DNA from: Shinella sp. H4-D48
GTDB taxonomy: Bacteria > Pseudomonadota > Alphaproteobacteria > Rhizobiales > Rhizobiaceae
Assembly (NCBI RefSeq): GCF_022637395.1
Contig: NZ_CP093338.1
Span: 682,001-746,000 of the forward strand
Direction: 5' to 3'
DNA: 64,000 nt
The stretch's first letter is position 1; each line of letters starts with the position of its first letter. The position numbers were made by a program, and so were the translations under genes. Shown piece after piece: positions 43,411 to 51,813 of this stretch. The notes under the pieces are model-generated. The model ran no database searches. It worked only from the letters and a program-made list of their open reading frames with translations, and was not told where the DNA came from.

Positions 43411-44409
43411 ATGAGTTGGCTTGACGAAACAATCATGGCCCGTAAAGGCGTTGCAAGAGGGAAGGCCGGCGAGACCTACAGCATTACCGAGGAAAGCCAG
43501 GGCAAGTATCACTATGTTTACGGCGCTTTCGTCGATCCGGTGCTGACAGTCGATCCCGGTGCCGTCGTCTCCGCCGAAACGCACGACGCCTTCGAGGGGG
43601 CCATCAAGCACGAAACAGATAGTCCAACGAAGCTCCTCAACTTTCCCTATCTCAACCCGCAGAACGGCCCGATCTACGTGAACGGCGCAGAGAAGGGCGA
43701 TTGCCTTGCGATCTATATCAAGAGCATCGTTCCGCGCGGACCACAGCCGCGCGGAACGACGGTCATCATGCCAGAGTTCGGCGGACTTGTCCCGACGGCC
43801 GATACGGCATTGCTGACGGCACCGCTGCCGGAGCGCGTCCGCAAGCTGGATGTCGATGCCGAAACGGGCGTGAGATGGAACGACAAAATCACTCTGCCTT
43901 ACGAGCCATTCATCGGTACGATCGGCACCGCACCGGAAATCGAAGCGATTTCCTCGCTCGTTCCGGACTACTACGGCGGAAACATGGACTTGCCCGACAT
44001 CTGCCCGGAGACCGTCATCTACCTGCCGGTCAACACGAAGGGCGCCTATCTCTATCTCGGTGACTGCCATGCGGCACAGGGCGACGGCGAGCTTTGTGGC
44101 GTTGCCGTCGAGCATCCCACGGTCACGACCATACAGATCGACCTCATCAAGAACTGGACGATCAAAACGCCGAGGCTGGAGAACGACCGATTCTACATGA
44201 CGATCGGCTCATCGCGCCCCATGGAGGACGCGGCGCGGGGCGCCTACCGTGAACTCATCCGCTGGATGGTCTCCGACTTCGGCTTCGAGGAGATCGACGC
44301 CTACATGCTCCTGACCCAGTGCGGCCGCGTTCGCCTCGGCAACATGGTCGATCCCAAATACACCGTCGGCGCATCGGTTCTGAAATCGATCGTCGGCGTA
44401 GCCAACTGA
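43411..44409 (+). CDS. fmdA: Acetamidase/formamidase family protein
   Basis: A 332-residue FmdA_AmdA enzyme that hydrolyses short aliphatic amides to acid plus ammonia. Landmarks: EETHDAFEG-like AETHDAFEGAIKHETD, NPQNGPIYVNGAEKGDCL, PFIGTIGTAPE, GNMDLPDICPE, LYLGDCHAAQGDGELCG and the GDCHAAQGDGE catalytic loop. It is distinct from the nitrilase-type AmiE of Pseudomonas. Good Shine-Dalgarno AAGGAGGAG-like (GGAAGGAG) before ATG 43411. Last gene of the amide operon and followed by a terminator; it provides the nitrogen-release step for the imported amide. Confidence 0.9.
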   Translation: MSWLDETIMARKGVARGKAGETYSITEESQGKYHYVYGAFVDPVLTVDPGAVVSAETHDAFEGAIKHETDSPTKLLNFPYLNPQNGPIYVNGAEKGDCLAIYIKSIVPRGPQPRGTTVIMPEFGGLVPTADTALLTAPLPERVRKLDVDAETGVRWNDKITLPYEPFIGTIGTAPEIEAISSLVPDYYGGNMDLPDICPETVIYLPVNTKGAYLYLGDCHAAQGDGELCGVAVEHPTVTTIQIDLIKNWTIKTPRLENDRFYMTIGSSRPMEDAARGAYRELIRWMVSDFGFEEIDAYMLLTQCGRVRLGNMVDPKYTVGASVLKSIVGVAN

Positions 44410-44420
44410 TACCCCGTTGC

Positions 44421-44459
44421 AGAGGTCGCCCCATCGGGCGGCCTCTTCCTTTTCTTTCC
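44421..44459 (+). terminator. Rho-independent terminator of the amide operon
   Basis: AGAGGTCGCCC and GGGCGGCCTCT form an 11-bp stem (one G-U pair) with loop CATC, followed by the T-rich TCCTTTTCTTT. It begins 11 bases after the amidase stop. Confidence 0.85.
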
Positions 44460-44659
44460 GATGGCGCCTCGGACGACAGCCCCACGCTGTGGGTGGGCTC
44501 AAACTCATGCTTGCACTCAGTCTATCGGAAGGTGAACACGTTCGGTCCACAACCAGCAGCAGGCCCTACAGAACGGTCGTTTCACTGCAGGTTTAGAAGA
44601 GGAAGGCCTGGAGAGTTGCAACTGTGTCCAGCGCTCAAAAGCAACCACAAACTACATAG

Positions 44660-45250
44660 TCTTCTCGGAGTTTGAATATTCAGCCAGATGATGTCGACCA
44701 TCAGTGAAAGGCCGAAACCCTTGTGTCGTTTTAGAACCCGCCAAGGCATCATCGAGCCGGCCCTTTGGGTAATTCTTCGGGGGTCCTCTGTCGGGTCTCC
44801 ATTTGCGTTTGGTCCCAATTGCCCGGAAACCTTTCACAGCGCTTTTCCCGCTGGTGCGCCGTCGTTGTAATCGAACAAGAAACGTCAATCGCGATCGGAT
44901 CACCGAAGGTTGGATAGCCCGCGGTGAAGTAATCCACCGGCACCGCCCACAAACACTCCAAAGCACGCGAATATTTGGGTAACGGAGACATATGGGAAGC
45001 CATATTCTTGCCGGCCCAGATACGAAAGTGTTGACCAAACTCGGCCATGTCAACGGCGACGACTCACCAAAGAACTCGACGCCCGAGACCTCGACGAACC
45101 GCCCGAGACAGTCCGCGCAGGCTTTATGGATCAGGTACTGCGCGCCCTTCTCTTTTCCGTCGAGGCAGCACGACTTGATTGAACCCCAAGACATCCAACA
45201 CACGGTGGAGGGGGTAAAAATAACCACGAATATTTTTCCCTTCACCCCTC
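44660..45250 (-). pseudogene. Malate/L-lactate dehydrogenase family (Ldh_2) remnant
   Basis: Minus-strand fragments in several frames recall the YlbC/Ldh_2 oxidoreductase family: a middle block GYPTFGDPIAIDVSCSITTT (equivalent to the G..PIA..LD.A.S NAD-site stretch), a short ETRQRTPEE linker (family: P.TDP), and KGFGLSLMVDII near 44740 (family: KG.GL.LMVDIL). They are broken by frame changes and stops. The upstream half is not recognisable. Read as a decayed gene between the amide operon and the phospholipase D-like gene. Confidence 0.45.
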
Positions 45251-45313
45251 GCCGGGATTGATTGAGTGCGGCTGGGTTATAGGTATTGTACGCGCGCGTT
45301 AAGGGAGGTCTAC

Positions 45314-46795
45314 ATGTCTGACGGGTCAGTGTTCCAGCCCGGACTAAACTGCTGGAGTATTGGGCGTGCAGACGATTTTTCGATCATCGTGGATGCGGAC
45401 GACTATTTCAGCGCCATCCGCAATGCCATGCGAACCGCCCGGCATTCCATATTCCTGGTGGGATGGGACTTTGACGCGGGCACAACGCTTGGACGTCCCG
45501 ATGTCGATGACGGCGCGCCTCGCAAGGTTGGCGACTTCATTCTCTGGCTGGCGCGCCAAAATCCTGATCTCGAGATCAGGATTCTCCTTTGGAGCCCGGC
45601 ACTCCTCGCAAGCTGGATGCGGCCGTCCAACCTGCCGTATCTCCTGAGATGGAAATGGCATCCGCGTATCTCCGTGAAGCTTGACGGAAAGCATCCAGTC
45701 GGGAGTTCGCACCACCAGAAAATGCTGGTGATCGATGACGAGGTGGCATTCTGCGGCGGGATCGACGTCACACTCGACCGCTGGGATACGCGCGAGCATC
45801 TTGACGACAATCCGCTCCGGCACCGGCCGAACGGCGCGCCCTACGGTCCATGGCATGATGCTTCCAGTATGTTCACTGGTGAGGCTGCCCGTACTTTGGC
45901 AGAACTTTGTCGTATGCGATGGCTGCGCGCCGGCGGCAACGAGGTGCCTCGGGCCCCTTTACAAGGCCCAGCCATGGACCGGCCAAGTCCGGGTTTCTCT
46001 TTTGGTTCGGTAAACCTGGCCGTTGCCCGCACCGAACCGTCGCACCTTCAAGAGAGCCGGGTCGTCGAAATCGAAAAACTATACCTCGATATGATCGCGT
46101 CCGCACGCACACTGATCTACGCGGAAAGCCAATATTTTGCGTCGAGAGCGGTGGCTCAAGCGATTGCCCAGCGGTTGGCTGAGCCCGATGGGCCGGAGGT
46201 CGTGCTCATCAATCCCGTCGCCTCCGACAATTGGCTGGGCGCGCTTGCGATGGACACAGCCAGAGCACGATTACGGGAGTCGCTGAGGCGGCATGACCCA
46301 AGTGATCGCTTCCGGATGTATCACCCGGTTACCGTCAACAAGCAGCCGATTTATGTTCATTCAAAGCTGATGATCGTGGACAACGAGATTGTCCGCGTAG
46401 GCTCATCAAACATGAACAACCGTTCCATGCGCTTTGATCGCGAATGCGATGTCGCGTTCGAAGCAGGAGGCTCTGAAGAGATGCGTGGAAGGATTGCCGC
46501 GTTCAGAGCCGACTTGCTGGCCGAACATCTGGGCGTGTCCGCTCGCACAGTGGCGCATGAAATGGCGCAATCCGGATCTCTGATTGCGGCAATTGAAAGT
46601 CTCCGCAAATCGCAACAAGGGCGCACTTTGATCCCCTACACTACGCCGGAAGTGTCCGATCTTGAAAAGTGGCTCGCCGACAACGAAATTCTCGATCCGG
46701 AAGGCCCCGAGGAACTGCTCGAGACGATAACGCGCCGCGGTTTATTCCGAGGGCGATTACACCTCCCACTTCGGTGGCGCAGTCGCGAAGGCTAG
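45314..46795 (+). CDS. Phospholipase D-like protein (two HKD motifs)
   Basis: A 493-residue PLD-superfamily protein with both catalytic motifs: HHQKMLVIDD (~135-144) and VHSKLMIVDN with GSSNMNNRSM downstream (~349-373). These two halves build one active site that cleaves or transfers phosphatidyl groups. No signal peptide or membrane helix is obvious, so it may act at the inner face of the membrane or be released otherwise. ATG 45314 is preceded by GGGAGG. It resembles the cardiolipin synthase/PLD branch that also uses phosphatidyl transfer to alcohols. Stand-alone gene, role unknown. Confidence 0.87.
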   Translation: MSDGSVFQPGLNCWSIGRADDFSIIVDADDYFSAIRNAMRTARHSIFLVGWDFDAGTTLGRPDVDDGAPRKVGDFILWLARQNPDLEIRILLWSPALLASWMRPSNLPYLLRWKWHPRISVKLDGKHPVGSSHHQKMLVIDDEVAFCGGIDVTLDRWDTREHLDDNPLRHRPNGAPYGPWHDASSMFTGEAARTLAELCRMRWLRAGGNEVPRAPLQGPAMDRPSPGFSFGSVNLAVARTEPSHLQESRVVEIEKLYLDMIASARTLIYAESQYFASRAVAQAIAQRLAEPDGPEVVLINPVASDNWLGALAMDTARARLRESLRRHDPSDRFRMYHPVTVNKQPIYVHSKLMIVDNEIVRVGSSNMNNRSMRFDRECDVAFEAGGSEEMRGRIAAFRADLLAEHLGVSARTVAHEMAQSGSLIAAIESLRKSQQGRTLIPYTTPEVSDLEKWLADNEILDPEGPEELLETITRRGLFRGRLHLPLRWRSREG

Positions 46796-46931
46796 GCATT
46801 GCTCGCGTTCATGAGCATCGAGATTGCGCTTATTTCACCGAATAGGCGCACCACTCGAAAAGGCTCCAAATGCAGGAACGTATTTGGTCGGTCCGAGCTG
46901 TTCTGTTCATCGAGGGCGATTTGTCGACGGG

Positions 46932-47819
46932 TTACGATCGGGGCCAGTCATCCTCCCGGTTGCTCGCAACAAACGCGTCGGCGAAATGCGCGGCGAAGCT
47001 CTCGGCGACGAGCGAACGCTTGCGGTCCGAGCTGAGATAGATGCCGACAACCACGTCGGCAAGCCGCGGAAGGCCGGGCACGTCGAGTGTTGCAAGTTTG
47101 GCAGGCACGATGCGACGGGCCAGCACCGTGTTGCCGTACCCCGATCCGATCGCGGCCTCCAGACCGGAGAGGCTGGGGCTCGTGTAGACAAGCTCATACC
47201 CGCGGCCGTCGCGTTGCAGGGCAGTCAGCATGGCGCGCCGGTAGAGACAGCCCTCGGGAAAACAGACGACGCGCAAGTTGGAATTGGCGTCGGTAACAAC
47301 GGACGTCTTTTTCTCGCCAATCCAAACGAGCGGTTCCTTCCACGTCATGAAGGCACCTTCAGCAGGTCCATCAGGCGTCATCGCGACCACCATGTCGTAT
47401 AGGCCATTGCGCAGGCCCTGCAGGAGAGCATGTGAAAGGTCGCAGACGACTTCGAAGCGGAAGTCATGACCGTGGCGCGCAAGTTGCGGCATCAGTTTCG
47501 GCAGAAAATGATCGGCGTAGTCATTGGGAATACCAAGGCGAATCTTGCCGTGATGGTCACGTCTGGAAAGACGCAACACCATCTCGTCGTTCAGTGTGAG
47601 CATCTGGCGCGCATAGCTTGCGACAAGTTCTCCCGCCTCGGTCGGCTGCGCACCGGCATCCTTCGCGAAGAGCGGCACGTCGAGCAGTTCCTGCAATTTC
47701 TTCATCTGCAAGCTAATCGCCGGCTGCGTGCGGCCAAGCTGCTCGGCAGCGCGTGTGTGGCTGCGCAGGTCGATAACCGCGAGGAAGGTGCGCAGGAGAT
47801 CGGTTGGAATGTTTCTCAT
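46932..47819 (-). CDS. LysR-family transcriptional regulator beside creatinase
   Basis: A 295-residue LysR regulator beginning MRNIPTDLLRTFLAVIDLRS with HTH TRAAEQLGRTQPAISLQMKK, then a normal substrate-binding domain (IRLGIPNDYADHFLPKLM). ATG 47819 is preferred; a GTG five codons upstream is possible. It lies downstream of creatinase in the same direction, separated by a terminator hairpin, so it probably has its own promoter or limited read-through. Creatinase is the obvious candidate target. Confidence 0.88.
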   Translation of the reverse strand: MRNIPTDLLRTFLAVIDLRSHTRAAEQLGRTQPAISLQMKKLQELLDVPLFAKDAGAQPTEAGELVASYARQMLTLNDEMVLRLSRRDHHGKIRLGIPNDYADHFLPKLMPQLARHGHDFRFEVVCDLSHALLQGLRNGLYDMVVAMTPDGPAEGAFMTWKEPLVWIGEKKTSVVTDANSNLRVVCFPEGCLYRRAMLTALQRDGRGYELVYTSPSLSGLEAAIGSGYGNTVLARRIVPAKLATLDVPGLPRLADVVVGIYLSSDRKRSLVAESFAAHFADAFVASNREDDWPRS

Positions 47820-47843
47820 GACGACGGCACCCACTTAAAACCA

Positions 47844-47872
47844 GAAACGGGCCGCACGGGGCGGCCCGTTTC
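47844..47872 (-). terminator. Terminator after creatinase
   Basis: GAAACGGGCCGC and GCGGCCCGTTTC pair perfectly (12 bp, loop of 5); on the minus strand it is followed by TGGTTTTAAG, a short T-run. It begins 18 bases after the creatinase stop and ends ~25 bases before the LysR start. Confidence 0.75.
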
Positions 47873-47890
47873 ATGTTGCCCGCGAACGGG

Positions 47891-49126
47891 TCAGGCAAGC
47901 AGGATATTGTGCTCGGGACCGAAGGGGAAGCCTGTGATGTTTTCGCTGCCACTTTCCGTCATCACGAGAATATCGTGCTCGCGGTAGCCACCGGCGCCCG
48001 GCATTCCGTCCGGAATAGACACCATGGGTTCCATGGACACGACCATGCCGGGCTGAAGAACCGTATTGACGTCCTCGCGCAATTCGACACCCGCCTCGCG
48101 GCCATAATAGTGCGACATCACGCCGAAGGAGTGGCCATAACCAAAGGAGCGATAACCGAGCAGGCCATGGCTGCGGTAAATGTCGTTCAGTTCCGTCGCG
48201 ATGTCGCCGCAGCGCGCGCCAGGTTTCAACAGCTCGAGACCGCGGCGATGGACGGCGCAGTTGATTTCCCATATCCGCAGATGCTCGTCGCTAGCATGGT
48301 CAAGAAAAAGCGTACGCTCCAACGCGGTGTAGTAACCCGCGATCATCGGGAAGCAGTTGAGCGACAGGATGTCGCCCTTCTCCACCCGGCGCGATGTTAC
48401 CGCGTTGTGCGCGCCGTCGGTGTTGGGGCCGGATTGGAACCACACCCAGGTGTCCTTCAGTTCAGATGAGGGAAAACGCGCTGCGATATGGCGGACCATG
48501 GCGTGGGTGCCGGCCAGGGCCACCTCATACTCCGGAACGCCTGCGCCAATGGCTGATACCACCGCGCCGCCACCGAGATCGGCCGTCGCTGTCCCCTCCC
48601 TGATGAGGGCGATCTCCTCAGCGGACTTGATCGTCCTTAGCCACATGGCTGGTGATGCGATGTCGACGAACTCCACCTCGGGGAACGCCTCCTCAAGCAG
48701 GCGACGGAACTCCAGGGTAACCTGGTCGAACTCGATGCCAAGGCGCTTGGCGCCCGGCAGCAGCGTTTGCAGCGCATGGAAGAAATTGTCACGCTGCCAG
48801 TCGGTGTAGGTCAGGTTGTCACCGAATGTACGGCGATAGGGTTGGCCGGCATCGATACCCGCTGTTACCGACGTCGCCTTTTGCGGTGTAATGACGAAGG
48901 CGTAATGACGACCGAAAGCGCAATACAGGAAGTCAGAGAAATAGCAGATGTTGTGATACGAGGTCAGGACCGCAGCGTCGAGCTTCAACTCCTCCAGGAT
49001 TCCGCGCATCGCATTCTGCCGTCGCTCCATCTCGCCGGCAGAAAATGTTGGCTGAGCCTTCTCCCCGTTGTGCATCTTTTGCAGCCGCAGAAGTTGGTTC
49101 GGCATGCCTCCCGCAATCATATTCAT
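47891..49126 (-). CDS. Creatinase (creatine amidinohydrolase)
   Basis: A 411-residue pita-bread-fold enzyme that splits creatine into sarcosine and urea. It is close to Pseudomonas putida creatinase throughout: TSYHNICYFSDFLYCAFGR, YTDWQRDNFF, FQSGPNTDGAHNAVTSR with the catalytic His240 (His232 in Pseudomonas), GYYTALERTLFLDH and VSMEPMVSIPDGMPGAGGYR with the two conserved glutamates. As in true creatinase the metal ligands of aminopeptidase P are not kept. ATG 49126 follows AAGGAG at 7-8 nt. No sarcosine oxidase or urease is in the window. The urea produced could be used elsewhere. Confidence 0.92.
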   Translation of the reverse strand: MNMIAGGMPNQLLRLQKMHNGEKAQPTFSAGEMERRQNAMRGILEELKLDAAVLTSYHNICYFSDFLYCAFGRHYAFVITPQKATSVTAGIDAGQPYRRTFGDNLTYTDWQRDNFFHALQTLLPGAKRLGIEFDQVTLEFRRLLEEAFPEVEFVDIASPAMWLRTIKSAEEIALIREGTATADLGGGAVVSAIGAGVPEYEVALAGTHAMVRHIAARFPSSELKDTWVWFQSGPNTDGAHNAVTSRRVEKGDILSLNCFPMIAGYYTALERTLFLDHASDEHLRIWEINCAVHRRGLELLKPGARCGDIATELNDIYRSHGLLGYRSFGYGHSFGVMSHYYGREAGVELREDVNTVLQPGMVVSMEPMVSIPDGMPGAGGYREHDILVMTESGSENITGFPFGPEHNILLA

Positions 49127-49384
49127 TCCCAAACTCCTTCATATGCGACCAACCAGGCCGATCGACAAAGCCAAGAGTAGGAGCCGCCGCCGCCGGAAGA
49201 AAATGAGAAGTTTCAATGGAAGCATAAGGGATTCGATAGCGATCGTAGAACCACGGACGAATCCGCATCCGAGGCCCACCCGGAACAACTGCCACGAAGC
49301 GACGAGCGTTCTGTCAGAGCGATCAAGGCCCGGTCGCCTGCCAATCGAGGGTGAAGTCAACCCGACGCCACCTCGTGGGCCCGT

Positions 49385-49882
49385 TCAGCGCTCGAACCTG
49401 TCCAGCATCTTCCTCAGCTGCGTATTCTGCAGGCGAAGCTTGTTCGCCAATTGCTCCCGAAGAGACCTGATCTCGGCCTCAAGGTCGCTCATACCCTCGG
49501 AGATGGTTCGGGCAACAGGGGCGGCCTGCACGACAGCTGCGGGGGTCTCGACTGCTTTGGGACGCCCTGATCGCCTGCGCGAGACGGCCTTGGCGGTCTT
49601 CTTGATCTTTGGAGCAGCATCGTCCAGCGAAGCTGTGTTGCCTGTCGGGACGTCGGCATCATTCTTCGCCAACGTCCCGTCAATGGCATTGTCGCCGCCG
49701 GTCTCGTCGAACGGCCCGTGCGCGGCGGAAGGACCGTCAAGTTCATCGACCGCCCCTGGCTTATCCGTAGAGCCAACGACCGGCGAAACGGCCGGGCTTG
49801 CGCCCTCGTCCGTGGCCTCGTCCTGCGCTGGCTGGCGTCGCGGCGACACGAGACGGGCAAACAACTTCCATGGAGACGCCAT
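49385..49882 (-). CDS. SyrB-like protein with C-terminal coiled coil (paralogue 1)
   Basis: A 165-residue acidic/low-complexity protein. The middle has a basic RRRSGRPKAVE AT-hook-like stretch (~100-112), and the last ~35 residues (DLEAEIRSLREQLANKLRLQ, ending LRKMLDRFER) form a coiled coil. This tail parallels that of the neighbouring 221-residue protein, so the two are diverged paralogues. No enzyme domain. Likely a regulator or structural partner. Family placement by the tail only. Confidence 0.65.
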   Translation of the reverse strand: MASPWKLFARLVSPRRQPAQDEATDEGASPAVSPVVGSTDKPGAVDELDGPSAAHGPFDETGGDNAIDGTLAKNDADVPTGNTASLDDAAPKIKKTAKAVSRRRSGRPKAVETPAAVVQAAPVARTISEGMSDLEAEIRSLREQLANKLRLQNTQLRKMLDRFER

Positions 49883-50006
49883 TTGTTCGACCCCGCATTT
49901 ATCCGTTCGCAGACTGCGCGTTCATCGTTGGTCGCAGCCAGGCGCCATCAGAACACTCGTCACGAAACGCATGACCATGCGGCCAACAATTGGCCACCTG
50001 CCTCGA

Positions 50007-50672
50007 TCAGGCGAGCTTCAGCCGCTTGCGCAGATCGGCGTTTTCAGCGCGCAGCTTTTCGGCAAGCAGCTTGCGCAGCTTCTGGTTTTCTTCTTCCAGC
50101 TGCAGCAGATCCGCGATGTCGTCAATCGCCGGGGATACGACAGATGCCGCCTGTACCGGCTTGGGAGCACGCTTCACGGGCTTGCGCTTTGCAGGGCTTG
50201 CAGCTTCGACCGCTTTTGCTTTGCGACCCCGCTTCTGCTTTCCAACGGCTTCCGTTGAAACGGCAGCCGTTTGCGCCGCAGTGCCAACAGAAGCGGGTTC
50301 TGCGGCCACTTTCTTAGCCCGGGGCTGGCGTTGCTTCTTCGGCAAGGTGGGCGTTTCAACAACGGCCGGGGCATCACCAGTGGTCATCGTTTCGCTTTCA
50401 TCGGCCATGATCGTCTCCTCGTCAGCGGCTTCAGTTGTGTGCTGCCGAACCGGTTGTGTCAAGAACGGTCCAACCGTCTCGGTGTCTGTCGCAAGCACAT
50501 TGCCAGCGGATTGGCCATCCGGTTGATCGGCGGGCGGGTATGGTGCCGCCTCGTCCTCGACATCGCGGGCAACAGACTTGAGATCGATGCCGCCCCAGAT
50601 GGAGTTGGACTTGGGGTCCGGCTTTCGTCGACCCTTATATTCGACGGCAAAACTGCGTTGCGTTTTTTTCAA
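50007..50672 (-). CDS. SyrB-like transcriptional regulator (paralogue 2)
   Basis: A 221-residue protein. The end, LLQLEEENQKLRKLLAEKLR followed by AENADLRKRLKLA, is the hallmark of Sinorhizobium SyrB, a repressor of exopolysaccharide-related (syrM) expression. Basic GRKAK/KRKPVKR patches precede it. The N-terminus (KKTQRSFAVEYKGRRKPD, IWGGIDLKSVARDVE) is a second conserved block of rhizobial proteins of this type, so the longer start at 50672 is kept over a later Met. SyrB-like genes are found on rhizobial replicons, supporting the host assignment. Target here unknown. Confidence 0.75.
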   Translation of the reverse strand: MKKTQRSFAVEYKGRRKPDPKSNSIWGGIDLKSVARDVEDEAAPYPPADQPDGQSAGNVLATDTETVGPFLTQPVRQHTTEAADEETIMADESETMTTGDAPAVVETPTLPKKQRQPRAKKVAAEPASVGTAAQTAAVSTEAVGKQKRGRKAKAVEAASPAKRKPVKRAPKPVQAASVVSPAIDDIADLLQLEEENQKLRKLLAEKLRAENADLRKRLKLA

Positions 50673-50902
50673 AGTTCGAAGCCCTGCATATCCAAGGAAA
50701 TGTCCGGCGGCGCATCAGACCAGCCGCAGGCCTACTGCATAATCATTGGATGCCTATCAGTCCAGCCTACTGCACATCTCGATCTGTTGGTGCTCCATCG
50801 AGTTCCCATTGCCGACCCTCTCCCGCCGCGTGGTTGGCGCAATCGCTGGGAACGTTGGCCCATTTTGATCGTTAAGCGCCGGAGTGCAGGATGGAGGATT
50901 TG

Positions 50903-51166
50903 GTGGCTAGGTTTTATTTTAAGATCCAAGACCAGGAAGGCGTGCTGCTGCCGGACAGAGCCTTCGAGTTTGAAACTGTCGCCGACGCAACAGAGCAGGC
51001 AAAAACCCTGTTGGCGGAAATGGCTCTTGATGGATTGCCAAAAGAGCCGGTCGACAGCATTTCGGTCGAATTGCAGGACGGGGAATTCCGGCCTCTGCTG
51101 ACATTGCGCCTCTTGATGGAGACTCTTCCACACGGCCAGTCAACCCTACTATCCCACTCACCTTAG
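50903..51166 (+). CDS. DUF6894 family small protein
   Basis: About 87 residues from a GTG at 50903 (VARFYFKIQDQEG), preceded by GGAGG; an ATG 12 bases upstream adds four residues. The RFYFKI opening, then FETVADATEQAKTLLAEMA, fit the DUF6894 group of tiny alphaproteobacterial proteins. Function unknown. The C-terminal ~20 residues look unconserved. Confidence 0.65.
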   Translation: MARFYFKIQDQEGVLLPDRAFEFETVADATEQAKTLLAEMALDGLPKEPVDSISVELQDGEFRPLLTLRLLMETLPHGQSTLLSHSP

Positions 51167-51362
51167 TGGTGCTGAAGGCTTTCTGCGTGGAAATTCTCAT
51201 AGCTGTATCAGCTTCGAGATGGCGCAAAATCTGCGTTGGGCAAAACCATCATAACAGGGCCGGCAGATCCTAAGACGCTCTTGGTTCGGCGCCCTTTTGC
51301 CTTATGACATCGCTCACCTTCACCCTTGAGGACGCTGTCCCTCAGCACGACGCACGCCTTTC

Positions 51363-51737
51363 TCACTTTGTAGGGCGAGTCCGTGCCGTCAGCTTGTTTC
51401 CGTCGGGGTCACGAAGATATGCAACGAATGCGCCGTTCGGTCGCTGCGCAGGCGGGCTCTCAATAGCGGCGCCACCATGCGCAGTACCGGCGGCGTGCCA
51501 CGCCAGGACGTGATCTTGGCTCTCCGCAGCTATACCGATCGTTCCGCCGTTGGCCGCGGTTGCCGGCTTGCCATCGATCGGCTTGGTGATCATCAGCCGA
51601 CCTCCGTCGTGTGAATAGATCAGCCGGCCCCTGGCATCCATCTCGCCGGGCTTACCGCCCAACGCAATGAAAGTGGCGTCGTAAAAGCGCCTCGCGCGCT
51701 CCAGGTCGTTGCTTCCAATCATGACGTGAGTGAACAT
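51363..51737 (-). CDS. VOC (glyoxalase/bleomycin-resistance) family protein
   Basis: A 124-residue single-unit vicinal-oxygen-chelate protein: MFTHVMIGSNDLERARRFYD opening, IYSHDGGRLMITKPID, HAAGTAHGG, and YLRDPDGNKL at the end with the conserved metal-ligand region. ATG 51737 has GGAGAG upstream. Such small VOC proteins isomerise or open small substrates, or bind toxins. The specific reaction is unknown. It is a short gene just downstream of, and in the same direction as, the aldo/keto reductase. Confidence 0.85.
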   Translation of the reverse strand: MFTHVMIGSNDLERARRFYDATFIALGGKPGEMDARGRLIYSHDGGRLMITKPIDGKPATAANGGTIGIAAESQDHVLAWHAAGTAHGGAAIESPPAQRPNGAFVAYLRDPDGNKLTARTRPTK

Positions 51738-51813
51738 GCTTGCTCTCCAGTTGGTGGCGCCCGTAACGGAACGCCAAGCAGAGTATAGCGGCACACTTTG
51801 GCGGGGGAAGCAG

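Noticed and set aside
42697-44115. 472-codon minus-strand frame
   Set aside because: Antisense to the ABC ATPase and amidase genes.
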